Part shown: one piece after another, positions 47,495-59,179 of the stretch
Numbering within the stretch: position 1 is the stretch's first letter
Layout: each line of letters opens with the position of its first letter
Assembly (NCBI GenBank): GCA_963556255.1
Contig: OY744613.1
Span: forward strand, 50,217,745 to 50,281,744
Origin: Allolobophora icterica
Taxonomy: Eukaryota > Annelida > Clitellata > Crassiclitellata > Lumbricidae
DNA length: 64,000 nucleotides
Reading direction: 5' to 3'
The notes under the pieces: model-generated
What the model was told of the DNA's origin: nothing
The model's database searches: none
The model's input: only the letters and a program-made list of their open reading frames with translations
Position numbers and translations under genes: made by a program

Positions 47495-48110
47495 TGCGCC
47501 AGTTGCGGCTTATTTCTCGTTCTCTGTCTCATGATGCTACTGTCATCCTTATACATGCTTTTGTAACAAGCAGGTTGGATCACTGCAGTGCGATCTTGGT
47601 TGGTCTGCCGCTTGGATTGGTTGGCCGCCTCGACCGGGTTCTTCGGTCAGCTGCTCGGGTCATTGGACACATCCCTAAATATGCCCCTATTTCTGCATAC
47701 ATGCAGAAATGCCTGTTTCGCAGCGTATCTGCTATAGGGTTGCTGTACTGGTATGGCGCTGTCTCTTAGGCTGTGCCCCGGCCTATCTGTGTGAGCTCTG
47801 CCGCCCGGTCTCTGATTCAGTTGGTCGGCGTGCTCTTCGGTCTTCTTCCGGGGGAGAACTTTTAGTCCCTCGGGCTCGCTCCACAATTAGGTAACGCCGG
47901 GCTTTCTCTATAGCTGGGCCCTCAATTTGGAATGGTCTTCCATTAGAGGTTCGCCTTCTCCCTAGGGGTAACACATCTGCTTTTTACAAGCTGCTCAAGT
48001 CTAATCTCTGTTGCCGTGGCTGGGCTGGGAGCGCTTCTGAGTAGGTTTCTTGAAGGTGCGCTATATTAAATTTTTGAATGAATGAAATGAATGAATGAAT
48101 AAAATTTAAA
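47495..48110 (+). mobile_element. LINE 3' end with (GAAT)n tail
   Basis: The plus strand reads LRLISRSLSHDATVILIHAFVTSRLDHC, LDRVLRSAARVIGHIP, CLLGCAPAYLCELCRP and IAGPSIWNGLPLEVR in shifting frames. It ends GGTGCGCTATATTAAATTTT plus GAATGAATG repeats. It is the same group as the LINE at 25498-27066. Confidence 0.8.
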
Positions 48111-48119
48111 TGTTACACA

Positions 48120-48660
48120 GGAGACCCAAAGGGGTGAAAGGTCCCGCTGAGAACGTTTGCGTAGGACACGATGTTTTTCGGCGAACTGTGAATGGTGAAG
48201 TTGAGTGATGATGATCTTAACTATCAAAAAACTAAATAGGCCTAATAACAATAAAATAACCAATAATGAAACAAAAATACAAAACTGCAACAAATGCACA
48301 TGTACTGTGCAACATTATGCTCAACTAACAATACGAGTCGTAAAGGTCATTGCTAGATGATATAGTTTTATATAATCTGTAGTATTAGGCCCAGAGAATC
48401 GGTATAGGTGCTACAGACAAGAAATTATTCCATAGGTCATTTATATATCTAGAATATTATAACTCTCCTTGTTGAACGTGGGTGCGCAGCTCTCGTTTCA
48501 AGAGCTGAAAAGAGGGTAATATACGAATACTATAACTTCTGTTCTCTGGCATTATAAACTAAACAATTTACGGACACGAAAACTATTCACTTAATTTTTC
48601 AGTTTAAAACTAACAGAAAGGGGCTATAGTTATTGATGTTCTCTAATCAACTTGACTATG
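48120..48660 (+). repeat. Duplicon B, distal module
   Basis: Collinear with 35208-35775 and, in its first part, with 58915-59036. It marks the right end of duplicon B; the next secreted-peptide module begins at about 49222. No gene is seen. Confidence 0.7.
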
Positions 48661-48842
48661 AAATCTGGTGCGATTACCCTATTTCTGGTCAACAATAACT
48701 ATACTTTGATTTGAAACGTTTAACAATCAACTTCTAATAACAAACAATACTTCAATCAATCAAAGAAACATATTAGTGGGAATCAAATGAGCAAGACCCG
48801 GTAACGCGGTCACGTAATTTGTTATATCGATCAATCAATTAG

Positions 48843-48898
<56 letters not shown>

Positions 48899-49221
48899 CC
48901 AATATCTCTATTGCTGGCAATGACAATCAGTAACACAATCTCTGCGAACTCAAACAATCCAAAGAGAAATACGTTAAAATAGGGAACCAAAAAACTGAAG
49001 AAATAGTTAAGAAAACAATTAACTGTTAATTCGGATAAATTTAGATCAACAGAAGTATCAAGTTCCTTTAGAACTAATAGGCCCCTATGTCATCGATGGC
49101 AATGGGTGACCCTAAAGGAACGGTAGTCCCGCTAGGTAGGGTTACCCGACTATGTTAAATTCCATATATAAATTAAATATAGAGTTTTATCAGACACGTG
49201 TTTCGTAATTTGTTTGTTATG
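48661..49221. other. Spacer between duplicons B and C
   Basis: Non-coding. It contains a (CAAT)n microsatellite at about 48835-48898, probably a retroelement tail like the one in ZNF C. Confidence 0.55.
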
Positions 49222-49748
49222 TGAATACATTGCAAATAAATTACCAGTTAATGGGTAATGTAAAATTTTATTTGTTGCACACACTGGATAATGTGAATAC
49301 ATTGCACATTATACACTGTGTGCAACAAATGAAATTTTACATGACTTTTAAACTGGTAATGTAATTAGGTCATTAGGCAAAGAATTCCATGCAGTGGGTT
49401 CAGTGATCACAATAAACAGCTGTCTCATTCCGTTGCTGCCGAAACATCTACATTTCTCTGAAGATCTTATGACGTGACTATTAGCTTATGACATAACATT
49501 GACAACAGCATAGACACAAGACGCAGTAAATTATGTTGAAACTGGTACATGAATGAAGAATGTTTTCTAACTAGGATAATACATCTTTTGGAAAGACAAA
49601 CTTTGCAAGCACAAGGAAGTACCACAGCACAAACTGAATGAGCAGGAGATGTCACGTAATGTGGGCTAGAGATAACCTTTACTAAAACAGTAACTGTTGT
49701 TAACGGCATTTTCTGCTTCTTAGCAAGGGATAGAAGACTCGATATGAT
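49222..49748 (+). repeat. Secreted-peptide module, copy 4 (start of duplicon C)
   Basis: Similar to 36684-37358 including the hairpin of GTAAAATTTTATTTGTTGCA words. The peptide frame is broken and has no signal peptide. Confidence 0.75.
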
Positions 49749-49749
49749 T

Positions 49750-49910
49750 GTGATTGTTTGGGTCTTGGTCTTGGTCTTAATGTTCAAAGTCTTGGTCTTG
49801 AGGTTCAAAGTCTTTGTCTTGAGGTTCAAAGTATTGGTCTTGGTCTTGAGGTTCAATGTCTTGGTTTGGAGGTCTAAAGTCTTGACAACAAGAATGGATA
49901 TTTCGGGGCA
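49750..49910 (+). repeat. CTTGGT repeat block, copy 4
   Basis: Six tandem units of the type AAGTCTTGGTCTTGAGGTTC, followed by GACAACAAGAATGGATATTTC. Confidence 0.8.
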
Positions 49911-49964
49911 GTACTCTTCTGAAATTTAGACACAAAAATGAGGATCTTATAACGGATACGCACG

Positions 49965-50210
49965 GCAATATACATGTAGGGATCCAAGGCAGGACATCAA
50001 GCATGTGAGTAGATATATGGGCAAAGCAAGGAAGTCGAGCGATGAGCCTAGCAGATGCATTTACAAGAGATTGAAGGAGGAGAGACGCTGCTTAGGGAGA
50101 CCTATGAGAAGCGAGTTGCAGTAGTCCAAGCGTGAGCAGACAAATGCGTGTACTATGACGTTGGGGAAATGCTCTGTGAATGTGTTACGCCCAAGTTGTG
50201 GACGGTGGAA
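49965..50210 (-). mobile_element. LINE fragment upstream of ZNF C
   Basis: Homologous to 40990-41341 (CATCAAGCATGTGAGTAGA, GTTGCAGTAGTCCAAGCGTG). Confidence 0.7.
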
Positions 50211-50518
50211 GAGTAGGTGCACGCAGGGAATTTAGAGAAATAATTTACCAACCTATGAATCATACAGACAATTTACCAACCTTACCGTCCTTTTCTTCAA
50301 TTTCCATTATAATACGGCTTTGCATAAAAGATTTTTGGAATGTTATTGCGAAATCATGGCGAACGACATCCCACCGTAAGATGGCAGGAATAGTGTTTAT
50401 CCAACTTCCATTTAAAATGTTTTATACCTTTTGATATCGCCATTTTGATGAGATTGACAAAGTCAGTATTAATAACTACGTTTTCTTTATTGCATTCGTT
50501 CGAGTGAGGGTAATCCTG

Positions 50519-50921
50519 GGTTTTAGCGTCCGAAACTATTTTCATTGAAACGTTCTAATACAATATACAATATATAATCATCGTTCATCCAACTTCTAGT
50601 TTCATTTATATTTTAATCGATTATCCAGCTTCTAGTTTCCTGAATATTTTCATCAATCTTCCAACTTCTAGTTCGAGTTTTACTATCAAATGTTTTCATC
50701 GCTCATACAGAGGAATAATATCGGCACTAAAACGATATATTTTCATCGCAATTCCAACTTCTAGTTTGACTTTTATTATGTAATATTTTAATCATTCATC
50801 CGGCTTCTAGTTTCATTGATATTTTCATCAATCTTCCAACTTCTTGTTTGAGTTTAACTGTGAAACGTTTTCATCGCTCATGCAATGTAAATAGTTTCGG
50901 ACGCTAAAGCCCAGGATTACC
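50519..50921. mobile_element. Core-repeat element, end type 2, 403 bp
   Basis: The ends are GGTAATCCTGGGTTTTAGCG and (reverse complement) GGTAATCCTGGGCTTTAGCG. CGAGTGAG (50511-50518) and CGGGTGAG (50922-50929) are the duplicated target with one mismatch. The empty site exists in duplicon B (TTCGAGTGAGTTATATTAAC). The interior contains inverted core repeats. Confidence 0.9.
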
Positions 50922-51206
50922 CGGGTGAGTTATGTTAACTTCTCTTTCTAATTTTCTCTTGAAACATAGTTTTTAAATTTGTATTTGATAATTACAAGTC
51001 GACAAAAGAAATTTGCTATATCAGTATCAAATCAGCGCTCGTGAATAGGCTGGTGCCCTGCGATTGTCCTTCGAATTGTGCTTTATAAGTTATGAAATTA
51101 CGATTACGCAACCACGGAAAGACCTGACCATTACTATATCATTTTCACTTCCGACTCTTCTGTCAGCAATCTTGACCAACATATCTCCTTCTCTAATCAC
51201 ATCTAG

Positions 51207-51841
51207 TTAAACGTACGCTTTAGCGTAATTAATTATTGGCAGGATTTCGAAAAAAAATGAATAGCGTAAATAATTATTTCATCCACCTTCCAGCTTGTAG
51301 TTTAGTTTTAATTTTACACGTTTTAATCGTTCATACTTCCCGTTTTAGCTCATTTTCATCGCACATCCAGCTTATATTTTAAGTTTTACTATTAAATGTT
51401 TTCATCGCTCATCCACGGCAATGAAATCGGCGTTAAGCGATTATAGTTTCATCGCAATTCCAACTTCTAGTTTCCGTCTTATTATGTAATATTTTCATCA
51501 TTTATCGAACTTCTAGTTTCAATAATATTTTCATCAATCATCCAACTTCTAGTTTCAGTTATATTTTCATCAGTCATCACAATTGCCTAAAACTATCCAC
51601 TATACAGTAAGAGTTAAAGCACCTAAACTGGAGGATTCCCTTCTTCGCATATCCAGCTTCTCGTTTGATCTCCATTTTCATCGCTAAGCCAGGTTCCAGT
51701 TTGACTTCTATTTTCATCGCTCATCCAGCTTCCAGTTTGATTTTTATTTACATCGCTCATACAGCTTCCAATAATTAATGACGCTAAAGCGAACGTGGAC
51801 ATTTCGTCCAATAATTAATTACGCTAAAACGTACGTTTACC
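51207..51841. mobile_element. Core-repeat element, end type 1, copy 3
   Basis: The left end AAACGTACGCTTTAGCG has lost its first bases. The right end CGTACGTTTACC is intact. CACATCTCC follows at 51842-51850, and the left flank CACATCTAG is a degraded copy of it. It lies inside the LINE 3' fragment of duplicon C. Confidence 0.85.
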
Positions 51842-52420
51842 CACATCTCCAACCTCCCGTGCTCTGTGTCATCAATATTCGTGACCACTGCCGCGTCCGG
51901 TCCATGCACCTCCTTACAACTGCCTCCACTATTGGTACTTCCATGGTTCATTCAAAGGTGGATTACTGCAACTCCCTCATCCTCAACCTTGAATCCACCC
52001 AAAGCAAGCGTTTGTAGCTTATCCAAAACTCAATACACAGGGCTGCCACTAGAATGCCCAAACATCATCATATCTCTCCTATCCTCAAATCATTACATTG
52101 GCTAAAAAGCCCAGAGTGAATCAACTTGAAAGTCCTATCACTAACCTACAACTCCTTATAATATTCCCAGCCAGAATACCTCCGCGATCTCTTCACCATC
52201 CAGGAAACCCGCTCCCCCGATCCTCCTCCTATCAGTCTTTCTCGACCTCCAGTCACTACTTATATGAAGTTCTCCAACCGCGCCATATCAAACACAGCAC
52301 CGCGCCTCTGGAATGATCTGCCCTCTCAATTCCACAGATTTACCCTTCCGCCATCATCATTGCAACCTGTCCTCCATCATCCTGCCCATGCTCCTCTATC
52401 TATCGGCCCCGGACTATCCA
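51842..52420 (+). mobile_element. LINE 3' fragment in duplicon C
   Basis: Homologous to 10450-11010 (VINIRDHCRVRSMHLLTTASTIGT and later post-RT words). The element 51207-51841 split it from its first part at 51046-51206. Confidence 0.7.
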
Positions 52421-52907
52421 CTGAAAATTGAAGTTTCAGCTTTTCAACAAATTATACCCTGACTCATCTCCGCCTACCAATTCTCGCCCTAAACGATACC
52501 CGCCTTAACAGCTGTCTCCTCTCTTGACCTGACACTCAAGGTAATCGGAATCGGGCCTCCTTTGGACTGCTGTACAGTTGGAAGACCTCCTTTGATTTGA
52601 CACAGCGCTCGTAAAAAGGCTGGTGCCATGCTTTTGGCCTTTGAGTGGAGCTTAGAGGCTTGGAGATTAAGATTAGTGACGAACGCAACTTATACTCGTT
52701 TTGGGTGCACATATTTTCGTAAAAGGGATGATTTGTTGGGAATTGATGAAGTACTCTTCTTACCTACTGAACATCAGATGATAATTTAATACTGTGATTT
52801 TAATGCTAATTGAAGAAACACACAAGAGCGCAATGCATGTGACAAAACGTTTTCCTGCCTGAATCGTCAACGCGTGGATCCAAGCAAACTTAACCAGAAA
52901 AAAGACA

Positions 52908-54456
52908 ATGCAATCTGTGTCACAAAGCATTTTCACAGCTATGTCATCTGAAAGAACATACAAGATCCATACTGGAGAAGAAAAATACGAGTGTGAAATA
53001 TGTCACAAAGCATTTGCAACTAGCAGTCTTCGAAAACGTCATAAAGCAACACACACTGGAGAAACTCCATACAAGTGCAATTTATGCAATAAATCGTTTT
53101 CACGAATTAATGGTCTTCATGTCCATTCAAGAACTCACACTGGAGAAAAGCCGTACACGTGCAGTTTATGCAGCGCAACATTTGCACATGCAAGCAGTCT
53201 GAAGTACCACACAAGAGTCCACAATGGAGAAAAACCATACATTTGCAATATATGTCACAAAACATTTGCACATCAAAGTAACCTAATAGATCACACAAGA
53301 ACACACACTGGAAAAAAACCATACAAGTGCAATTTATGTGAGAAAGTATTTGCACACAGTTCTGCTCTGAAAAAGCACACTAGAACCCACACAGGAGAAA
53401 AACCATACAGGTGCAATTTATGCGAGAAAGCATTTGCACAGACTTCTGGTCTGAAGAGGCACACCAGAATCCACACAGGAGAAAAACCATACCTGTGTAG
53501 GTTATGCAACAAAACATTTGCACAAAATGAAGATCTCAAAGTTCACATCAATCAATCAATCAATCAATCAGTTTATTGACTCATCAAACATTACATAAAC
53601 AAACACATTAGGTTAAACAAAATAGTACAAACTCTTTGTAGCAAAGTGCATTTATAACCTGAGCTTACAGTACGAGACAATGAGTCAGCCGAAAAGGATC
53701 AATAGACCCGCTAACAACTCGGCTGGCTCATTTACCAGTCTATTTTGTGTTAACTCAACGCACATGAGAATACACACTGGAGAAAAACCATACAAGTGCA
53801 AGTTATGCAATAAACTCTTTTCACGCCTTGGTAATCTTCATGAACATTCAAAAACCCACACTGGAGTAAAGCCTTACAAGTGTATTTTGTGTAATGCCAC
53901 ATTTGCACATAAAAGCAGTCTGAAATACCATACAAGAGTCCACACTGGAGAAAAACCATACATGTGTAATATATGTCGCAAAGCATTTACACAGCAAGGT
54001 CACCTGACAGAGCACACAAGAACCCACTCATACAAGTGCAATTTATGTGAAGAAGCATGTACGCATATTGACAGTTTAAAAAAACATATAAAATTTAACA
54101 GTGCTGATAAATTGTACAAGAACAAATTTCATCATAACAGTGTGTCAAGCATGAGTGAGAGATACCCCAATGATGATTCGGAGTTGTCAACAAGAAAAGA
54201 AACCATACAAGAAATTTCGTCAGAGCATAACAAGAAAACCATTCAAACTGAAACACAACTTTATGCGGGTCAATCAACAATTAGCGTTGCAATGAATAAT
54301 TCGTGTATGAGACATTATGGTTGTGGACTGTGTGATGACATGTTTGAAATTGGAAAGGAGTTTATGGAACATTGTAAAAATCACTACCGCGAAAATCCAC
54401 AGAAAGACACTTTTCTGGAACTCTTTGAAATGCATCTCTTTAGCTACTTGCCCTGA
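52908..54456 (+). pseudogene. C2H2 zinc-finger gene ZNF C, broken by a retroelement
   Basis: The ATG at 52908 opens MQSVSQSIFTAMSSERTYKIHTGEEKYECEIC and six intact fingers. The seventh (YLCRLCNKTFAQNEDLKVHI) is cut at 53548 by a 212-bp insert, which ends the frame at 53579. Coding sequence resumes at 53766 ([15 protein letters not shown]) in another frame with three more fingers and the family tail to 54456. The tenth finger has lost its linker (RTHSYKC) and the eleventh its last His (KFN). The C-terminal C2H2 unit [20 protein letters not shown] is retained. A truncated protein of 223 residues could still be made. Closest relative: ZNF B. Confidence 0.8.
53549..53760 (-). mobile_element. Short retroelement insert in ZNF C
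   Basis: CACAT at 53544-53548 and 53761-53765 is a 5-bp target duplication. On the minus strand the insert ends AATAAACTGATTGATTGATTG, a polyadenylation-like signal followed by an (ATTG)n tail. This suggests a SINE or a truncated LINE 3' end. The total shift (217 bases) disrupts the frame. Confidence 0.75.
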
Positions 54457-56600
54457 ACAATTAAAGCAATTTTATTCAAAACTTACTCTTTTCTATGTGT
54501 TAATGTTAAATCTGCTAAAGTTGATTTGCAGATGAGATGATTTGCAGAGATGAGTTTCTTAATTGGTGAGAAAAAACAGAAAATCAATAAGTTCTACTGT
54601 CTTCAAAACATGAACCAGATAAATACAGATGTCATATTCAGAAAAGAAGAACACGAATAGGGAACAATAAGGAGGGCTATTGAGTTAAAAGATGAATCAG
54701 AATTAAATTTTTTAAATGGTGAAAAGTTTCATAAGTAAACATAACAAACAAAGAGCATCTGAAATCTGAATGACTCGTGTTTTCAATGAAAGACGGAAAT
54801 ATATTGGAAGGCCAATGTGCTTTGGTGAAGGAAGCTCCAACACCGGTTATTACAACATTTGGAGAAAATACATTTGACTTATCACTTATTCTTTTAGAAT
54901 TCACTGTTCAAGACAGTTCATGAAGGAGCAGTTGAAGGACGGAAAATGGCAGGGAATCCAAGATGTATTCTGTTGAGGTTGATGGGTTTAAACGAAGCAG
55001 ATGGTGATAAAAATTTGTCTAGGAATGGCATATAACAGAGACATTTGGTTCATTGGATTCGCGGACGTTCCTGAAAGTAGAGCACTGAAGACGTGTTGCA
55101 GACTGGAGATTTCGTTCAACACAAGTTACAGCATATTATTTTGAATATTTGTTTCCAAGTTTCCTCGGAGATGACAGGTCTTCATATCTTCAGCAAAATA
55201 TTGCACATGTTTCTCTGTCACCTGAACAAAACACCTCTTTGTTGTAGTAGCTTTATAGATTTCTTTACGTGATGACCTAGTTAATTGTGCACCACAGTTT
55301 CATTTACAGTGTTACTTCTTCACGATGTACTGTTTTTCTCTAGTAAACATTTTTGACATCACACTTCACTTGCACAGTGAAGGGAGCAGATAACAAATTT
55401 AACTGTTGGAAATGCTATGCTGACAGTTTTTATTAGGTGACAATGTTAGCGATACTTTCCATTTTCTCGCCTTCGTATTCCTATTCATGAACTCAAGAAT
55501 TTAGAAATATTATGTTCAGTGGAATCGTCCTAGCTAAGCGGGATCTCGATTCCCTTTTATCACCCTATTGTAGCGAATAATGTTAATTAACGTTGTACCT
55601 GTAAATGCTAAAAGGCTTCAATACAGATTGATTTGATTTTATTTGATCATGCCATGCATTGTTGCCTTCGTGCTCCTTAGTTGCAAGAGAACCCTTGATG
55701 ATCATTGGGTCGTCATATGACACCACATTTACACGTTTGTCTTTCACATAACCCTCAGGTACACACGGTCACAGCCATACATACACCGGTCACTCTCTGG
55801 TCTCCTAGCAATCCCAAATCCCAACACGTATAGCAGTTCCTAAAAACCTAGGGCTTAGGTTTAGGGTCAGTGTAGCCTTTGCATTTTGTGCGATTAAAAA
55901 GCTATACCTGTGAGTGGAAGCTGGATATTTTTGCAACTAAAAGGCTATACCTGCGAGTGGAAGCTGGACATTTGCATTGGAAAAATTTAATTCGGCTGAG
56001 AAACAACCAAAAAGCAACTAACAAATTTAGAAATATTATTTGCGAATAAAAAGTTATACATGCGATGCAAGCTGGATTTATTCATTGGAGCAATTTCATA
56101 ATTTATTCCAAACCAATTACGGTGAAAATAAATTTTGAATATCTATGAACTGCTGTACGTGTTGAGATTTGGGTAAATGATAACCGCATATTGTTCTTCG
56201 TTCTCCACTCGATCTCTGGCTGTTGAAGTTTGTGAGGTAGGACGAAAATTGTACGTGAATTTGCGTCTGCGATTTTTCTTGTATATTTCACACTTCCATA
56301 ACTTTTGATCTAGAGCAGCTACACACATTTCATTTCCAGCTTTGAGTTCTACGCACCGCATAGATTTACAACATGAAGCAAATTTGTTGTCTTTGATATG
56401 AGCAATTAACCACAGTTGTTGAAAAGTGTCAAAACAGTTTTTGCTTGAATCTTCGTATCTGCAGCAAAGTAAGTAACATTGTAAAAGTTAGCTAAGCTAC
56501 ATTGCTGTTAAGTCTATCGGAGGTTCAAGTAGGTTCCATTGAAATTCAGCTGGTCAGATGAAAACACAACAATCAAACATCATTCAGATAATAATACATA
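54457..56600 (+). repeat. 3' flank of duplicon C
   Basis: Collinear with the flanks of A and B. It carries the (GATTT)n tail near 55627 and an inserted element at 55813-56172. No gene is seen. Confidence 0.75.
55813..56172. mobile_element. Inverted-repeat element with 27-bp ends
   Basis: CCCAAATCCCAACACGTATA at the left and (reverse complement) CCCAAATCTCAACACGTACA at the right, then GCAGTTC on both, define the ends. B and A lack the block between CTCCTA.CAA and CCGCAT. The interior repeats AAAAGCTATACCTG and GAGTGGAAGCTGGA words, a second version of the core motif. Confidence 0.8.
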
Positions 56601-56778
56601 ATAGCTTATATCATATATACTATGTATAATGAAGTCACTGACTCTGCATCAACAACTTCACCAATATGTTCCATATTTTTGATGGCGTTTTTAAAACTTA
56701 GCCTCCTTAACATGGCATTCACGACAAATTTGCACGAAAAGCATTAAACACAGTTTAATTAGCGATCCACAATCAAAA

Positions 56779-57725
56779 TCTATATAAATAAAGCGAGATT
56801 TCTGTGTGTGTGTGTGTGTGTGTGTGTCTGTTTGACCTGGATTAACTTCTACAATTTTCAACCTTTTCACTCCAAACCTTCACTACCGTGTCGGCCTCGG
56901 CATCGGACACCCAGTGGAGGGGTTCGCGTACCCCCTTTTGACCGCTAACATGGTGAAAATCCCCCAAAACTCTACCCAACCGACCGTCCGTCACGCCACT
57001 GCAAAGCGGTTCTATTTATGGCGCCGGTATTCCCAACGTCATTGATAATGGGCATAACGACACCGTCCCTCACGCTGTCTTCCACTGCCAAGCGGTTCTA
57101 TTTATGGCGCGGGTATTCCCAAACGTCATTAATAATTTGCACAACGACGTTGTTTACTTTCGCACAAAATTTAATTACGATCGATTCGAACTATATTCAT
57201 CGTCTTACAGCAAAATTGTATGTTCAAAGACTTTGCACAACTAAGGGCAGTCACGGCTAGATTTCTGGCGTTTTCTTTAAGCCGCCAACGCCGGGTTCAC
57301 CCTCTTCGACTGCGAAGCAGTCAGTCGACGGGAGACTGCGAAGCAGTCGTCGCCAGAGGCCGACTACGAAGCAGTCAGTCCACGCCGCAGTCTCCCCCAC
57401 AGGTCGCCTAAATTTCTTCCTTATTCGCTACACGGATTTAAACTTATACCTAAATTTGTTGCTTATTCGCTACAGGGATTGAAACTTATAAAACCCGGGC
57501 AACGCCGGGTAAACCTGCGTTTTCTTTAAGCCGCCAACGCCGGGTTCACCCTCTTCGACTGCAAAGCAGTCAGTCCACGGGAGACTGCGAAGCAGTCTCC
57601 CCCACAGGTCGCATAAATTTCTTCCTTATTCGCTACACGAATTTAAACTTATACCTACATTTTTTGCTTATTCGCTACAGGGATTGAAACTTATAACCCC
57701 GGGCAACGCCCGGTGAACCTGCTAG
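56779..57725 (+). mobile_element. Helitron, non-autonomous, 947 bp
   Basis: It starts TCTATATAAATAAAGCGAG after an A and ends in a GGGCAACGCCCGG hairpin followed by CTGCTAG before a T. That is the Helitron rule: 5'-TC, 3' hairpin plus CTRR, insertion between A and T. Duplicon B has the empty site AATCAAAATGTGTAATATGG near 47190. The 3' third is duplicated (57275-57512 and 57513-57725), including a second terminal hairpin at 57492. It contains no helicase. Confidence 0.93.
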
Positions 57726-57914
57726 TGTGTAATATGGAGAAGAAGTTTCTCTTAACCTCCAGACATCAAAATATATAAAAATAAAAATAGAAGTAAATGG
57801 TCATTTTCTGGCTGAACAAAAATTAACTCACCTAGTGTAACAAAAAGCCTTGTAATCTTTCTAGCTCTTGAAACTGGGGTTAACGTAAAAAAAACACTTT
57901 AAAAATGAAATGGC

Positions 57915-58812
57915 TGTAGCGAATACTATTTCTTATCAAATGACTTGTTATTTAATTTAATAATTAAATTAAGGTTTAGTATAAGATAGCTAATGTAAGC
58001 GGCGTTTATCTAAGAAAAGCGGTGCTATATAAATAAAACTTAGTTTGAGTCAACAGCCGTTGAGCCAATATGGATATGATGACGTGGAGGAAATACTACG
58101 TATGCGTTACAATAACAACCAGGGAAGCCAACCAATGAAATGTCACGGGGCAGTGTTCGAATAGACATGAAACAGTTATGGCGACTGTTTGAGATTTCTT
58201 CACGATCGGGATGTTGAATTGAACGTTGATTCGTTAGCCAAATAACGAATAGTTCGTCAAATCTGTGTGCTTACCATTAAGCAACAGAGGTAACATTTAC
58301 AGCGCTCGTTTTGCTGTAAGTTTCGTCGATTGACGTTGAATAGAAATTGCGTTCGAACTGTTGACTGCCAATGTCAAGTGGGATAAACAGATTTTCCGCA
58401 CGGTATTATGAATCGTCATTTCCTACGATAACTACAAGAAAGATCTACCAAACTACGCCTAGAAATGGACATGGTTGGAATAACTCAAGATACGATCTCA
58501 CAGCGATCTACGGAGATGGTCTGACAATTTACTCTACAACGGCTCAGATAAGGAATATAATAAAACTAATCCTTAAATTAAATACGCCGCTTTTAGGTAG
58601 ATAAGGTTTTATTGCTTGTAAAATGAAAGAATTGTCTTATTTTAATACACATATATTGCATCAAATCTGCAGAAACAATTGATCTCATTTAAAATGGAAT
58701 TATACATTAGATGTAATGTGAATGTTAATCTTTAACCCCTGGCACGAACGCTAAAGTACCGTTATATAAAATATAGCCACTACTGTACTGATTTCTGTAA
58801 GCCATTGTAACA
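57915..58812 (+). mobile_element. Possible solo LTR, 898 bp
   Basis: Duplicon B has ATGGCTTACAGAAGTCAG without this block. The block starts TGTAGCG and ends TGTAACA (TG...CA), with ATGGC at 57910-57914 and 58813-58817 as a 5-bp target duplication. A TATA-like box (CTATATAAATAAAA) is near 58030. Against it, the last 21 bases are the inverse of the flank that follows. A short frame (58371-58604) has no recognisable domain. Confidence 0.5.
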
Positions 58813-59042
58813 ATGGCTTACAGAAATCAGTAGGCTTATCATTTATTCGGTAACCAAACTAAACAGGTTGACAAATTTCATCTATTACAAAATTTAAATA
58901 TTAGACAGGAAACCCAAAAGGCTCAAAGGCTCCGCAGCCAGCACCATCTGAATACTTAGCATTGGACACGAATCACGATCGATGTATTTCGACCAACTGT
59001 GAATGATGAAGTTGAGTGACGATGATCTTAACCACTGACCAG
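58813..59042 (+). repeat. Duplicon C, distal module start
   Basis: It matches 47394-47450 and 48120-48225 (AACTGTGAATGATGAAGTTGAGTG). It is cut at about 59042 by a MITE fragment and joins duplicon D. Confidence 0.65.
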
Positions 59043-59165
59043 TGCTTTTTTTCAGCCGGGACGGCGTTCCGGTACCTTTTTCAGGTACTAAAGAATATTA
59101 TAGTTAATAATAAAAACAATAATTTTATAATTTTAATTTAATTCAGTGTTTTGAGCTGTTTTTAT
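59043..59165. mobile_element. hAT MITE fragment (relative of 15814-16066)
   Basis: CAGTGCTTTTTTTC, CGGGACGGCGTTCCGG and the AT-rich body match. The other end is missing. Confidence 0.6.
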
Positions 59166-59179
59166 TGAGATTTCCTTAG

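Noticed and set aside
58371..58604. 77-codon frame as a protein gene
   Set aside because: No recognisable domain or conservation partner in the window, and it lies inside an LTR-like insert; I describe it only as part of that insert.
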